A DNA stretch of 26,322 bases, from contig JBJXFK010000070.1 of the NCBI GenBank assembly GCA_046155505.1, forward strand, positions 1 through 26,322, given 5' to 3'. Source of the DNA: JBJXFK01 sp046155505. GTDB lineage: Bacteria; Planctomycetota; Phycisphaerae; UBA1845; Fen-1342. The first letter of the stretch is position 1. Each line of letters opens with the position of its first letter. A program made the position numbers and the translations under genes. The notes below the pieces were generated by a model. That model searched no databases, had not been told where the DNA came from, and saw nothing but the letters and a program-made list of their open reading frames with translations. This document shows positions 16,883 through 23,367 of this stretch, in pieces.

Positions 16883-16914
16883 ATTCGTCTTCAATAGTAC
16901 CGCAGTCGATCAAC

Positions 16915-16984
16915 ACCGGGGAGCATCGGCGTTCCGCCGGTGCCAATTCAATTCGCACCGGCCGGAGGCTGATGCTCCCCCGGT
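16915..16984. repeat. Imperfect inverted repeat (GGGGAGCATC family)
   Basis: The arms 16,915-16,943 (starting ACCGGGGAGCATCGGC) and 16,955-16,984 (ending GATGCTCCCCCGGT) are near reverse complements with an 11-nt AT-rich loop. The arm GCACCGGCCGGAGGCTGATG looks like a dispersed planctomycete palindromic repeat. It lies between two convergent genes and may also act as a bidirectional terminator. Confidence 0.7.
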
Positions 16985-17034
16985 CCGCGCGATTCAACGA
17001 TACGTTCGAGGAACTGGGCCGGCGCGAGCGGCAA

Positions 17035-18435
17035 TCACCAGGGGCCGCAGCGCACGCCGGTCAGTTCGCCGCGAAATTCGGGGCTGACCTGCTGCGACGC
17101 GCCGGTTCGCTTGATGATTCGCCAGCAGATGTCGCTACCGCGTCGCTGCTCGATGGTCTCATCGGTTTCGTGCAACGTGCAGCCGTCGGACAGCGTGTGA
17201 GACCACTCGCTCGGAACGCCGCCGAGCGCATCGAGCGATTTCACGCCGAGCAGCCTGGCGAGTCGGCAGAGCAGGTAAAACACATACGCATTCCAGCGTG
17301 TGCATGGGGCTGCGTCCTGCCACATGACGCGCTTGGCGTCGCCGCTGAATCCCGCGGTGTTCGGAAAGCCGCCGTGCGGATACTGCAAAGCGAGCAGCTT
17401 GCGCGCGTATCGCTCGGGATACTCTCGTTCGATGCCGCCCGAGAGGTGCAATTCCCACAACGCGCGGATCGGATCGGCGGCTCGCGCGTACCAACTGGGA
17501 TAGTCGACCGCTTGCCAATCTTGCTTCAGCCGGCGCAGGCGATAGACCGGCACCGTCAGCCGCAGCACGCGTCGATCGAGCGAGGTCACCGGCCGCATGA
17601 GTTTCATCCACCAGCCGCCGGGCGAACGCACGTTGATCCAGATGCCGGGGTCGATTTCCTGCCTGGTGAGATACCTTCCTGCTCGCGAAGCGGCTTCGAG
17701 CAAGTCGCGATCGCCCGTGGCGCGGCTGACCTCGACCAGCGGCTGAATGCACTTGCCGCAATAAATGGTCATCAGACGATCGTCGAAGCGTCCCTGCCGA
17801 TAGCCGCCATCGAGCGGGCCGCCGCGGATTTGGTGTTCGAGGTCGGCCCGTGCGATACGGCGAGCTTGCTGAGTGAGTGCGTCGTTGCCGGTGGCGCGGG
17901 CGAGGCACATGCGGCTCCACGCCCAGCCGAGCACCTGATTGCTGACGAGGCAGCCGACGAGCATGTCGCCCCTCACCCAGCGGTTGTTCAGGGCGTCGAG
18001 TTTCATGGCGGCGTCGAGATAGCGCGGTTCGCGGGTTGCTACGTACAGGTCGGCCATCGCGCGAATGCAACTGGTATAGAAAATCGGTCCGGTCGTGTTG
18101 CCTGGGATGTCGCCCCAGTCGTTCTCCATGCGATTGTCGGGGCCGATGCTCGCGGCCAGGCCGTCGCCGACACGACGGGCCTCGGCCAGCCACTCGCCGC
18201 CCGCGACGCCCGCTTCGTGCAACTCGAGCAGGCCGAGGATGATCGGAAACTGATTCATCGGGTGCGGAACGGCGGTCTCGATATAGCTGGACCACCACGT
18301 CGCGATGAGGCCGGCGAATCGCCCATCGGCGACCTGCCAGGTCTTCAGGTAGCGCCAGATGCGCGGCAGGGAGCCGGCGACGATCGCGCGGAGGTCGGCG
18401 TCGGATGAGGCGGGTGCGAGGGTGAGCGTCGGCAT
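17035..18435 (-). CDS. Hypothetical protein, probable alpha/alpha-toroid (six-hairpin-like) fold
   Basis: No function is recognised. The 466 residues are rich in amphipathic helices with conserved-looking aromatic turns: RIWRYLKTWQVADGRFAGLI, TAVPHPMNQFPIILGLLELH, DWGDIPGNTTGPIFYTSCI, YLDAAMKLDALNNRW, CGKCIQPLVEVSRATGD and YPHGGFPNTAGF. This alternation suits glycosidase-type helical barrels, such as unsaturated glucuronyl hydrolase or heparinase-like proteins, but no catalytic residues can be assigned. There is no signal peptide. ATG at 18,435 (MPTLTLAPASSD) follows GAGAG; the open frame to 18,615 has no family-like content. It stands alone, convergent with the membrane protein gene. Confidence 0.65.
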   Translation of the reverse strand: MPTLTLAPASSDADLRAIVAGSLPRIWRYLKTWQVADGRFAGLIATWWSSYIETAVPHPMNQFPIILGLLELHEAGVAGGEWLAEARRVGDGLAASIGPDNRMENDWGDIPGNTTGPIFYTSCIRAMADLYVATREPRYLDAAMKLDALNNRWVRGDMLVGCLVSNQVLGWAWSRMCLARATGNDALTQQARRIARADLEHQIRGGPLDGGYRQGRFDDRLMTIYCGKCIQPLVEVSRATGDRDLLEAASRAGRYLTRQEIDPGIWINVRSPGGWWMKLMRPVTSLDRRVLRLTVPVYRLRRLKQDWQAVDYPSWYARAADPIRALWELHLSGGIEREYPERYARKLLALQYPHGGFPNTAGFSGDAKRVMWQDAAPCTRWNAYVFYLLCRLARLLGVKSLDALGGVPSEWSHTLSDGCTLHETDETIEQRRGSDICWRIIKRTGASQQVSPEFRGELTGVRCGPW

Positions 18436-18569
18436 CAAAGCTCTCGAATTGTCGGTGAAGCGTCCGCCGCCGCGCCGGCGAGCGGAAGAGCGAGGAGCAT
18501 ATTGGATCGGCGGGCGAAGAACCACGGCGTAAGCAGATGCCGACTCGATCGACGATTCCAGAACCGCAC

Positions 18570-18854
18570 TTACTTGGCGTCTCGCCACGCCTCGGCCTGC
18601 TCGGGCTTGCCCCATGCATCGTACAGCTCCGTCAGGGCCACTCTTACCTGCCTGGATCGAGCGTGCGCGGTGCCCAGTGTATTCTCCAGCAGCACATGCG
18701 CATCCAAGAGGGTTTGCTCGGCGGTCGAGTAATCACCCAGCGCCGCTTGGCATCGACCGAGATTGAGCATCGCGACGGCGAGTATCCAGTGGTCCGGCGG
18801 AAGTACTTTCTTGAAGCCGTTCAACGACTCTTGTAAGCGTTCGGTAAACCCCAA
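18570..18854 (-). pseudogene. TPR C-terminal fragment, likely remnant of a planctomycete Ser/Thr kinase-TPR protein
   Basis: The 94 codons hold tetratricopeptide-like helices (HWILAVAMLNLGRCQAALGDYSTAEQTLLDAHVLLENTLG) and end VALTELYDAWGKPEQAEAWR. That ending is typical of the C-terminus of large kinase/TPR proteins in planctomycetes. The expected kinase domain and earlier TPRs are missing. Immediately upstream is an IS66 transposase remnant, so the parent gene was probably cut by insertion or deletion. It could be expressed as a short protein, but no ribosome-binding site supports the first codon. Confidence 0.55.
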
Positions 18855-18934
18855 GACGGTCTCGCGTGGGCGGACGCGCTTCGGGTGTCTCGACCAGAGG
18901 CGGACCAGGCCACGGCGGACGCGATGCGCGCAAC

Positions 18935-19170
18935 CGGCAGCAGCTCCGCCAGACGCAGGACCGGATGAGCGGCAATATCCGTCGGCAGCTTGCGGAAGTA
19001 GCCCAGCGGCTCAATCTTGTGCCGCCAGCACGTCGCAATCAAACTGAACAAAACCGCCGCCGTCCGGCCGCCGTTGTCCATGTCGCTATACAACCAGTTC
19101 TTACGGCCCAGCGCCACTCGCCGCAACGGTCGCCAGATCGCCGTCGGTCGCGGACACGTTCAACGCTGGC
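18935..19170 (-). pseudogene. IS66-family transposase remnant (C-terminal end, frameshifted)
   Basis: Fragments of an IS66 TnpC-type transposase are readable in two frames. ALNVSATDGDLAT lies at about 19,170-19,130. Then, after a frame change, LRRVALGRKNWLYSDMDNGG, AVLFSLIATCWRHKIEPLGYFR and IAAHPVLRLAELLP run down to about 18,935. In intact proteins DGDLAIDNN..ER leads into LR.VALGRKNW. Here the DNN..ER segment, which carries the last catalytic acidic residue, is absent, so the fragment cannot encode an active enzyme. Nothing of the N-terminal 400 or so residues or of the partner genes is seen. The 130 bp from 19,171 to 19,302 hold no recognised sequence. Confidence 0.75.
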
Positions 19171-19302
19171 CTGCGGACACACCCGGCGCGGATCCGGGTG
19201 CGATGTTCACGCGAAGTGCGAACGAGTGTCCCGACCGCAGCGAATCCGGTGCCACCCGTGTGCCCCTGCACGACACCGAACGCAGCGCGCCGCGCGATCG
19301 GT

Positions 19303-19737
19303 TCACCCTGCCCCAACGACGCCGTCCAATTGCCGCTCCACCAGCCGCGTGATGGCGTCCACCGTGAGCAGCTCCTTCATCGTCTCTGTCGTCGGCGACG
19401 GCGGCAGGCGATCGATCGACAAAAATGGATACGTCGCACGCAACGCCTCCAGCGACTCGGGCGTGACGACGCCGGCCTCGTCGGTCTTCACGCTTTCGGT
19501 GAACTGCTTGCCGATTTCGACCGGCACGCCATAGAGTTTCTGTAGCTGAAATCCCATGTCGAGCAGATCGATCGACTCGCCGTCGAGATCCTGGAAAAAC
19601 CGCGCGTGCGGCGTCGCCTCGTGCGGCTCGATCATCAATACTGAAACAAGCACATCGAGCACCACGTCGGCAATCGGGCGACCGGCGGTCGGGATGCTCA
19701 CCGGGCCGGCGTGAACAGGAGCGGCTGTCGAATTCAT
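19303..19737 (-). CDS. Acyl carrier protein-like protein with long N- and C-terminal extensions
   Basis: This is a phosphopantetheine-carrier domain protein expected to carry acyl or other thioester intermediates in the cytoplasm. The central domain (about 20-105) includes VVLDVLVSVLMIEPHEATPHARFFQDLDGESIDLLDMGFQ. S55 in GESIDLL is the likely attachment site, and LQKLYGVPVEIGKQF is the following helix-loop. At 144 residues it is much longer than AcpP (about 78): a 20-residue leader and a C-terminal tail with a predicted helix (MKELLTVDAITRLVERQL) are extra. ATG at 19,737 follows AGAGAGG by seven bases, and its ATGA overlaps the stop of the recombinase gene, indicating translational coupling. 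No ketosynthase or transferase partner is nearby. Confidence 0.8.
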   Translation of the reverse strand: MNSTAAPVHAGPVSIPTAGRPIADVVLDVLVSVLMIEPHEATPHARFFQDLDGESIDLLDMGFQLQKLYGVPVEIGKQFTESVKTDEAGVVTPESLEALRATYPFLSIDRLPPSPTTETMKELLTVDAITRLVERQLDGVVGAG

Positions 19738-20423
19738 GTGCGTACCTCTCTCGTGTGTCGGCCGCGTTGGCCGGCGACGGAAACTCGCGGCACACCCACC
19801 ACACGCGTGGCCAGCGCCGCATAATCCTCGTCTACGAATTGTGCATAAATGCTGGTGATCATCGGATGCGCGTGGCCGAGTTGTCGCTGCACGAACAACA
19901 GATTGCCGCCGCTGCGCAGATAGGCGAGATAGCCGTAGGTGTGCCGCAGGAGTTGCACGCTGGCCCGCTCGCCCAGGCCGGCGGATTCGAGAATGCCGAC
20001 CACGCGGCGATAGAGGCCGGTGCGTTCGAACGGTCGACCGCGCTCGGTGACGATCAGTGGGCCGGTCGCGTTTTGCGCGGCGAGCGAGTCGAGCAGTTGC
20101 GGGCGCAGATTCGTCGTGTAATCGCGAATCAGTTTCGCAACATCGGCAGGCAGCCAAACCGAGCGCGGTTCGGCTCTCGCTTCGACGCGTAGCGCGGGGA
20201 TCGCCAGTGCGGCCGGCCCGTCGCACAGCCGCAATTTGCAGAATTCTGAGCAGCGCACGCCGCTGTACAGCAACGTTTCGATGATCAGTCGGTCGATACG
20301 GCGAGCGATTCGCTGGTCGTCTGATGCATCGCGCTCGGCGGATCGCACGGCGCTGCGCAATGCGTCGGCCTCGCGCTGTGTGAGCAGCATCTCGCGTGTC
20401 AATTCCCAGGGCGCTCGCGCCAT
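19734..20423 (-). CDS. Tyrosine recombinase, short form lacking the N-terminal core-binding domain
   Basis: This is a site-specific DNA recombinase of the XerC/phage-integrase superfamily. The 229 residues comprise essentially the catalytic domain after about 15-45 helical residues (LLTQREADALRSAVRS); the usual SAM-like DNA-binding domain is missing. Motifs are R57 (YSGVRCSEF), Q157-L-L-R160-H-T (usual HxLRHT, so the first histidine is replaced by Q), LGHAHP with H184, and the nucleophile Y193 in ITSIYAQF. The usual lysine hairpin reads EARAEPRSVWLP, without an obvious Lys. ATG at 20,423 follows GGAGA by five bases. A strong promoter and perfect inverted repeat lie directly upstream, and the stop codon overlaps the start of the acyl carrier protein gene. 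Confidence 0.85.
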   Translation of the reverse strand: MARAPWELTREMLLTQREADALRSAVRSAERDASDDQRIARRIDRLIIETLLYSGVRCSEFCKLRLCDGPAALAIPALRVEARAEPRSVWLPADVAKLIRDYTTNLRPQLLDSLAAQNATGPLIVTERGRPFERTGLYRRVVGILESAGLGERASVQLLRHTYGYLAYLRSGGNLLFVQRQLGHAHPMITSIYAQFVDEDYAALATRVVGVPRVSVAGQRGRHTREVRT

Positions 20424-20434
20424 GCACGTCTCCG

Positions 20435-20474
20435 ATCAGTATTGTTGCGTTAATGATGATGCAACAATACTGAT
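20435..20474. repeat. Perfect 14-12-14 inverted repeat upstream of the recombinase gene (candidate crossover site or operator)
   Basis: The left arm ATCAGTATTGTTGC (20,435-20,448), a 12-nt asymmetric spacer GTTAATGATGAT (20,449-20,460), and the right arm GCAACAATACTGAT (20,461-20,474) are exact reverse complements. This 40-bp AT-rich site stands out from its GC-rich surroundings and begins 12 bp before the recombinase start codon. Its geometry resembles lox/FRT-type sites (13-8-13) and dif (11-6-11), but with a longer spacer. No second copy was found in the window. Confidence 0.9.
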
Positions 20475-20481
20475 TTGTCAA
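20453..20481 (-). promoter_or_regulatory. Promoter of the recombinase-ACP operon, overlapped by the inverted repeat
   Basis: A consensus TTGACA -35 element (20,476-20,481 on the minus strand), a 17-bp spacer and CATCAT (20,453-20,458) as a weak -10 element precede the recombinase gene. One arm of the inverted repeat fills most of the spacer and the other covers the expected start of transcription. A protein bound at the arms would therefore block RNA polymerase. Confidence 0.6.
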
Positions 20482-20486
20482 GTGCG

Positions 20487-20596
20487 TGCCGGAGGGTTCG
20501 GGGTTCGGGGTTCAGGGTTCGGGGGGAGAGTGAACGAGGGATCGAGGGATCGAGGGATCGTGGGATCAAGGGGTCAAGGGGTCAAGGGGTCAAGGG
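20487..20596. repeat. Tandem short repeats (GGGGTTC and AGGGATCG/AAGGGGTC units)
   Basis: Several 7-bp GGGGTTC units (about 20,492-20,525) are followed by 8-bp units: three AGGGATCG, a transition, then four AAGGGGTC (about 20,536-20,596). Related units occur at 3,991-4,030 and 21,920-21,978. No coding potential is apparent. Confidence 0.75.
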
Positions 20597-20600
20597 AATT

Positions 20601-20641
20601 GTAGGGTGCCATGCCGACGGCCGTTCGCGTCGGCATGCTAC
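20601..20641. repeat. REP-like palindrome (GTAG...CTAC)
   Basis: CATGCCGACG (20,610-20,619) and CGTCGGCATG (20,628-20,637) are perfect arms around an 8-nt loop, with outer GTAG (20,601) and CTAC (20,638). The GTAGGGTG edge is shared with the elements at 21,897 and 25,974. Up to 20,735 there follow CCTTCGGCATTC-like short repeats only. Confidence 0.65.
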
Positions 20642-20735
20642 GGAAAAACGCAGGGGCCGCGCATCGACCTTCGGCATTCGACCCTTGACCTTTAACATTC
20701 GCCCTTCGGCATTCCGCCCTTGACCTTCAGCCTTC

Positions 20736-21155
<420 letters not shown>

Positions 21156-21209
21156 GCGCGTTGGTCCGTTCCAGCCTTCGAGCGCGTTACGGTGATCGCG
21201 TGACCACTG

Positions 21210-21863
21210 TTACGACTGCTCGTGGATCGCATCGTAGTGATCCTCTTCGCGCATTTGGTCATAGCACTGAAGATAGAGCGATCGCGACATCGGAGCGAAC
21301 TGTTGCCCAAAGCCCTCATCCAGCTTGTTCCGTCGAATCAGCTCGATCACAGCGCCCCAGTCCTTGTAGCGCCAAGTTACCAGCTTGAGCTCGATCAGTC
21401 GCATCAATCCGGGAACCGGAATCCCGCAGCGAATTTCGGCTTCACTCGGGTCGGGGAATTTTACGCTCTGCTGCTTACGCGAGTTTCCGGCGATCTCGCC
21501 GGCGATCAGTGTGTCAAACGTACGATCGGCAATCGGATCGCGAAAGCGGCGCGAGCGCCCCTCAACCGGCCGGTAGACGCCACCAACCAGTTCCGTGCGG
21601 AACGTCGCGAGGTCGGACGCACGCATGCACGCATCGACGTCCTCGGTGGCGCGAATGTACGAATGCATGCCGAGAGCCGTCGCTCCGAAGATGTGCGGAA
21701 TGTCGAGGCGCTCAAGATGCGCTTTTAGACGACGAAACATGTCCGGAACGGGGCCTTCGTTCTGAAAGAACAGGTCGATCTCCATGAGCGGGTGAATCGG
21801 CTCGCCACGCCAGCGACGCGGCGGCGGCGATCGGTCGTCGTCCGGTCGATTGTCGCGAACCAT
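21210..21863 (-). CDS. Nucleotidyltransferase-fold protein (AbiEii/DUF6036-like)
   Basis: This is a probable member of the polymerase-beta-like nucleotidyltransferase fold; the substrate is unknown. Residues about 57-77 read HIFGATALGMHSYIRATEDVD, with D75 and D77 in the position of the catalytic metal-binding pair after a G...H.Y.R.T.D.D pattern. The C-terminal part (GLMRLIELKLVTWRYKDWGAVIELIRRNKLDE) matches the helical end of such proteins. ATG at 21,863 follows GAGG by eight bases; the open frame upstream to 21,911 includes a dispersed palindrome. It is downstream of the ESCRT-III-like gene by 115 bp of repeats, so it may not share that operon. Confidence 0.7.
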   Translation of the reverse strand: MVRDNRPDDDRSPPPRRWRGEPIHPLMEIDLFFQNEGPVPDMFRRLKAHLERLDIPHIFGATALGMHSYIRATEDVDACMRASDLATFRTELVGGVYRPVEGRSRRFRDPIADRTFDTLIAGEIAGNSRKQQSVKFPDPSEAEIRCGIPVPGLMRLIELKLVTWRYKDWGAVIELIRRNKLDEGFGQQFAPMSRSLYLQCYDQMREEDHYDAIHEQS

Positions 21864-21896
21864 GTCGATCACCTCTTCGCCGCGCCGCACAAAATG

Positions 21897-21978
21897 GTGG
21901 GCGATGCCCACCCTACGGCCTTCGTCGCTCCGTCGCTCTGTCGCTCGGCCCCTTGGCCCGTCGCCCCCTCGACCCCTG
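21897..21978. repeat. Solo GTAGGGTGGGC palindrome plus 8-bp tandem units
   Basis: GGTGGGCGATGCCCACCCTACGGC (21,897-21,920) contains the self-complementary core GGGCGATGCCC and matches the arms of the 102-bp element at 25,974. It is followed by TCGCTCCG/TCGCTCTG/TCGCTCGG and CCCCTTGG/CCCCTCGA units (21,921-21,978), reverse-complement relatives of the arrays near 4,000 and 20,550. The block ends exactly at the stop codon of the ESCRT-III-like gene. Confidence 0.7.
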
Positions 21979-22590
21979 CTACTTCGTCTCCTTCGTCCCG
22001 CTTTCGCCCTTGAGCTGCGCCAGCTCGGCCCGCAGCGCGCTCATTTGCTGCTGGTCCTTGGCCTTTTCCACCTGCTCTTCGGCGGCGATCATGCGGTCGA
22101 TTTCGTCGTCGGTGATCGCCTCCGCCGGGCTGGCCGAAACGTCGGCGGCGGCACCCTCTTCGATTGATTCGAGGAACATCTGCATGCGATCTTCCATGCT
22201 CTGACTCTGGGCCATGGCCTTTTCCCACTGCATCTGCGTCTTTGCCAGATCGGTCGCGCCATAGAGCTTCTGCACCTCGCCGGCCATGAGCGCCATCGCG
22301 CCACTGAAGTCGGCGGTCGCCTCGGCCTGACGCTTGATGAGCAGCGCGTTTTTCACGGCGAGCAACTGGCGTTCGAGCATCTTTTTGATCGTCGCCGTCT
22401 TTTTCAGCGAGTTGCGAATGAACTGGTAACTCGCGTTGTCGCCGATCTGCTTGGCCTGCCGAGCGTTTTTCACGAATTCGTCGGTGAATTTGTTCTGCTC
22501 GGAAATCGCCTTCTCGATGCGGCGAATGCCCTGGCGGATTTTCATGTCGCGTTCAATGCGACGCTCTTCTTCGGATTTGAACAAGCCCAT
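21979..22590 (-). CDS. Coiled-coil protein resembling ESCRT-III (Snf7/CHMP-like), 203 aa
   Basis: It starts MGLFKSEEERR, like the short N-terminal motif of CHMP/Snf7 proteins. A long basic helix (about 12-48) turns at IGDNAS (49-54) into a second long basic helix (55-93, YQFIRNSLKKTATIKKMLERQ). Methionine-rich helices follow (96-145, SGAMALMAGEVQKL and MEDRMQMFLESI), then an Ala/Ser/Pro linker, a helix ITDDEIDRMIAAEEQ (159-173) and a C-terminal LRAELAQLK (186-194) like a MIM1 motif. N-terminal basic and C-terminal acidic charge are as in ESCRT-III. ATG at 22,590 follows GGGAGAG by six bases. It lies 23 bp after the HEPN gene. An alternative is a PspA/Vipp1-like or unrelated coiled coil; the assignment is by eye. 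Confidence 0.6.
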   Translation of the reverse strand: MGLFKSEEERRIERDMKIRQGIRRIEKAISEQNKFTDEFVKNARQAKQIGDNASYQFIRNSLKKTATIKKMLERQLLAVKNALLIKRQAEATADFSGAMALMAGEVQKLYGATDLAKTQMQWEKAMAQSQSMEDRMQMFLESIEEGAAADVSASPAEAITDDEIDRMIAAEEQVEKAKDQQQMSALRAELAQLKGESGTKETK

Positions 22591-22613
22591 CGGCGTCTCT
22601 CCCATCGATCGTT

Positions 22614-23012
22614 TCAGGCCTCGGGCGGCAGCCCAAGCTCTGCGCGGCAAGCGGCGCGCACCTGCAACATGCGGCGAACCGCATCCTCGCACAACGACCT
22701 GTCTGGATCGTAACCCGGGTAGCGCGCGTTCACTGCGTACGGCTGAAGTGGCACGACTACCAACTTCAGTGCGGCTATTGGCGGTCGTTGCGGCGCGAGA
22801 AGCGAGACAAGTTCGACAAGATCGTGCGTCCGCGGAAATACAACGCGATCCTGTACCAGCACCGTTTTCAGATATTTCTCGACCGCCTGCTGCGCGTGAA
22901 ACGCGATCGTGTGCGCAAGCGGCGCGTCGAATCGCTCAAGCAAGATCCGCGCGGCGGCGACGTCGCCCTCCGCCTTCGAAATCCAGTCAGCGACATTCGG
23001 AGCCAGCGCCAT
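22614..23012 (-). CDS. HEPN-domain protein (HepT-like, partner of MNT)
   Basis: HEPN proteins are all-helical and often act as RNases in toxin-antitoxin pairs, with the partner nucleotidyltransferase neutralising them. The 132 residues show DWISKAEGDVAAARILLER, then AFHAQQAVEKYLKTVLV, the family's most recognisable motif, then R56-VVFPRT-H63-DLVELV, which would suit an R-x6-H motif. A tail of low complexity carries ARYPGYD. ATG at 23,012 follows GGAAGAG by six bases. The start overlaps the end of the MNT gene by 26 bp, and the ESCRT-III-like gene begins 23 bp downstream, indicating one transcript. Confidence 0.85.
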   Translation of the reverse strand: MALAPNVADWISKAEGDVAAARILLERFDAPLAHTIAFHAQQAVEKYLKTVLVQDRVVFPRTHDLVELVSLLAPQRPPIAALKLVVVPLQPYAVNARYPGYDPDRSLCEDAVRRMLQVRAACRAELGLPPEA

Positions 23013-23361
23013 ACAGCACTCTTCCCTGTTGCACAGCGTCGTTGAGAAACGGGTCAAAACCATCGATGCGTTCGCGCAGCTTCGCGGGCGTCACGACAAC
23101 CAGATCAACTCCAAACTCGCGATCAACGATCGATTCATAAAGCTCACCGGCCACCGCGAGCGGATTGCGGTCGGTGTCGAGTACGACAAGCAGATCCACA
23201 TCGCTATCCGGCCGAGCGTCGCCGCGCGCGTGCGAGCCGAACAAGACAACGCGGCATGTCGGCGCGGCTGCACCGATGCGCGCAGCCAATTCGGCGAGCA
23301 CGCGTTCGTCGATCGGCCGCCGGAGCATTCGATCCTGATCATCGAGCAAGTTGCGAACCAT
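22987..23361 (-). CDS. MNT-domain minimal nucleotidyltransferase (MntA-like)
   Basis: This is a small polymerase-beta-fold nucleotidyltransferase. In characterised pairs MntA adenylylates the HEPN toxin. G42-S43 (FGSHARGD) and D54/D56 (SDVDLLVVLD) form the metal- and nucleotide-binding site; the third acidic residue is probably the Asp in GVDLVVVTP. The 124 residues are typical. ATG at 23,361 is six bases after the stop codon of the upstream helical-hairpin gene, and the 3' end overlaps the HEPN gene by 26 bp, so the pair is embedded within a longer operon rather than standing alone. Confidence 0.87.
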   Translation of the reverse strand: MVRNLLDDQDRMLRRPIDERVLAELAARIGAAAPTCRVVLFGSHARGDARPDSDVDLLVVLDTDRNPLAVAGELYESIVDREFGVDLVVVTPAKLRERIDGFDPFLNDAVQQGRVLYGAGSECR

Positions 23362-23367
23362 CGTCGC

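Noticed and set aside
18855..19302. Complete insertion sequence
   Set aside because: Only the C-terminal part of an IS66 transposase is readable, in two frames; no terminal inverted repeats, target duplication or accessory tnpA/tnpB genes were found.
20475..20595. Possible CRISPR array from the short direct repeats
   Set aside because: Units of 7-8 bp follow each other without unique spacers of 30 bp or so, and no cas genes are present; this is a simple tandem repeat.
21979..22590. Assignment of the 203-residue protein as a standard PspA/Vipp1
   Set aside because: The length and the C-terminal MIM1-like segment fit CHMP/Snf7 better, and the characteristic PspA N-terminal sequence was not recognised; it remains an alternative until profiles are run.
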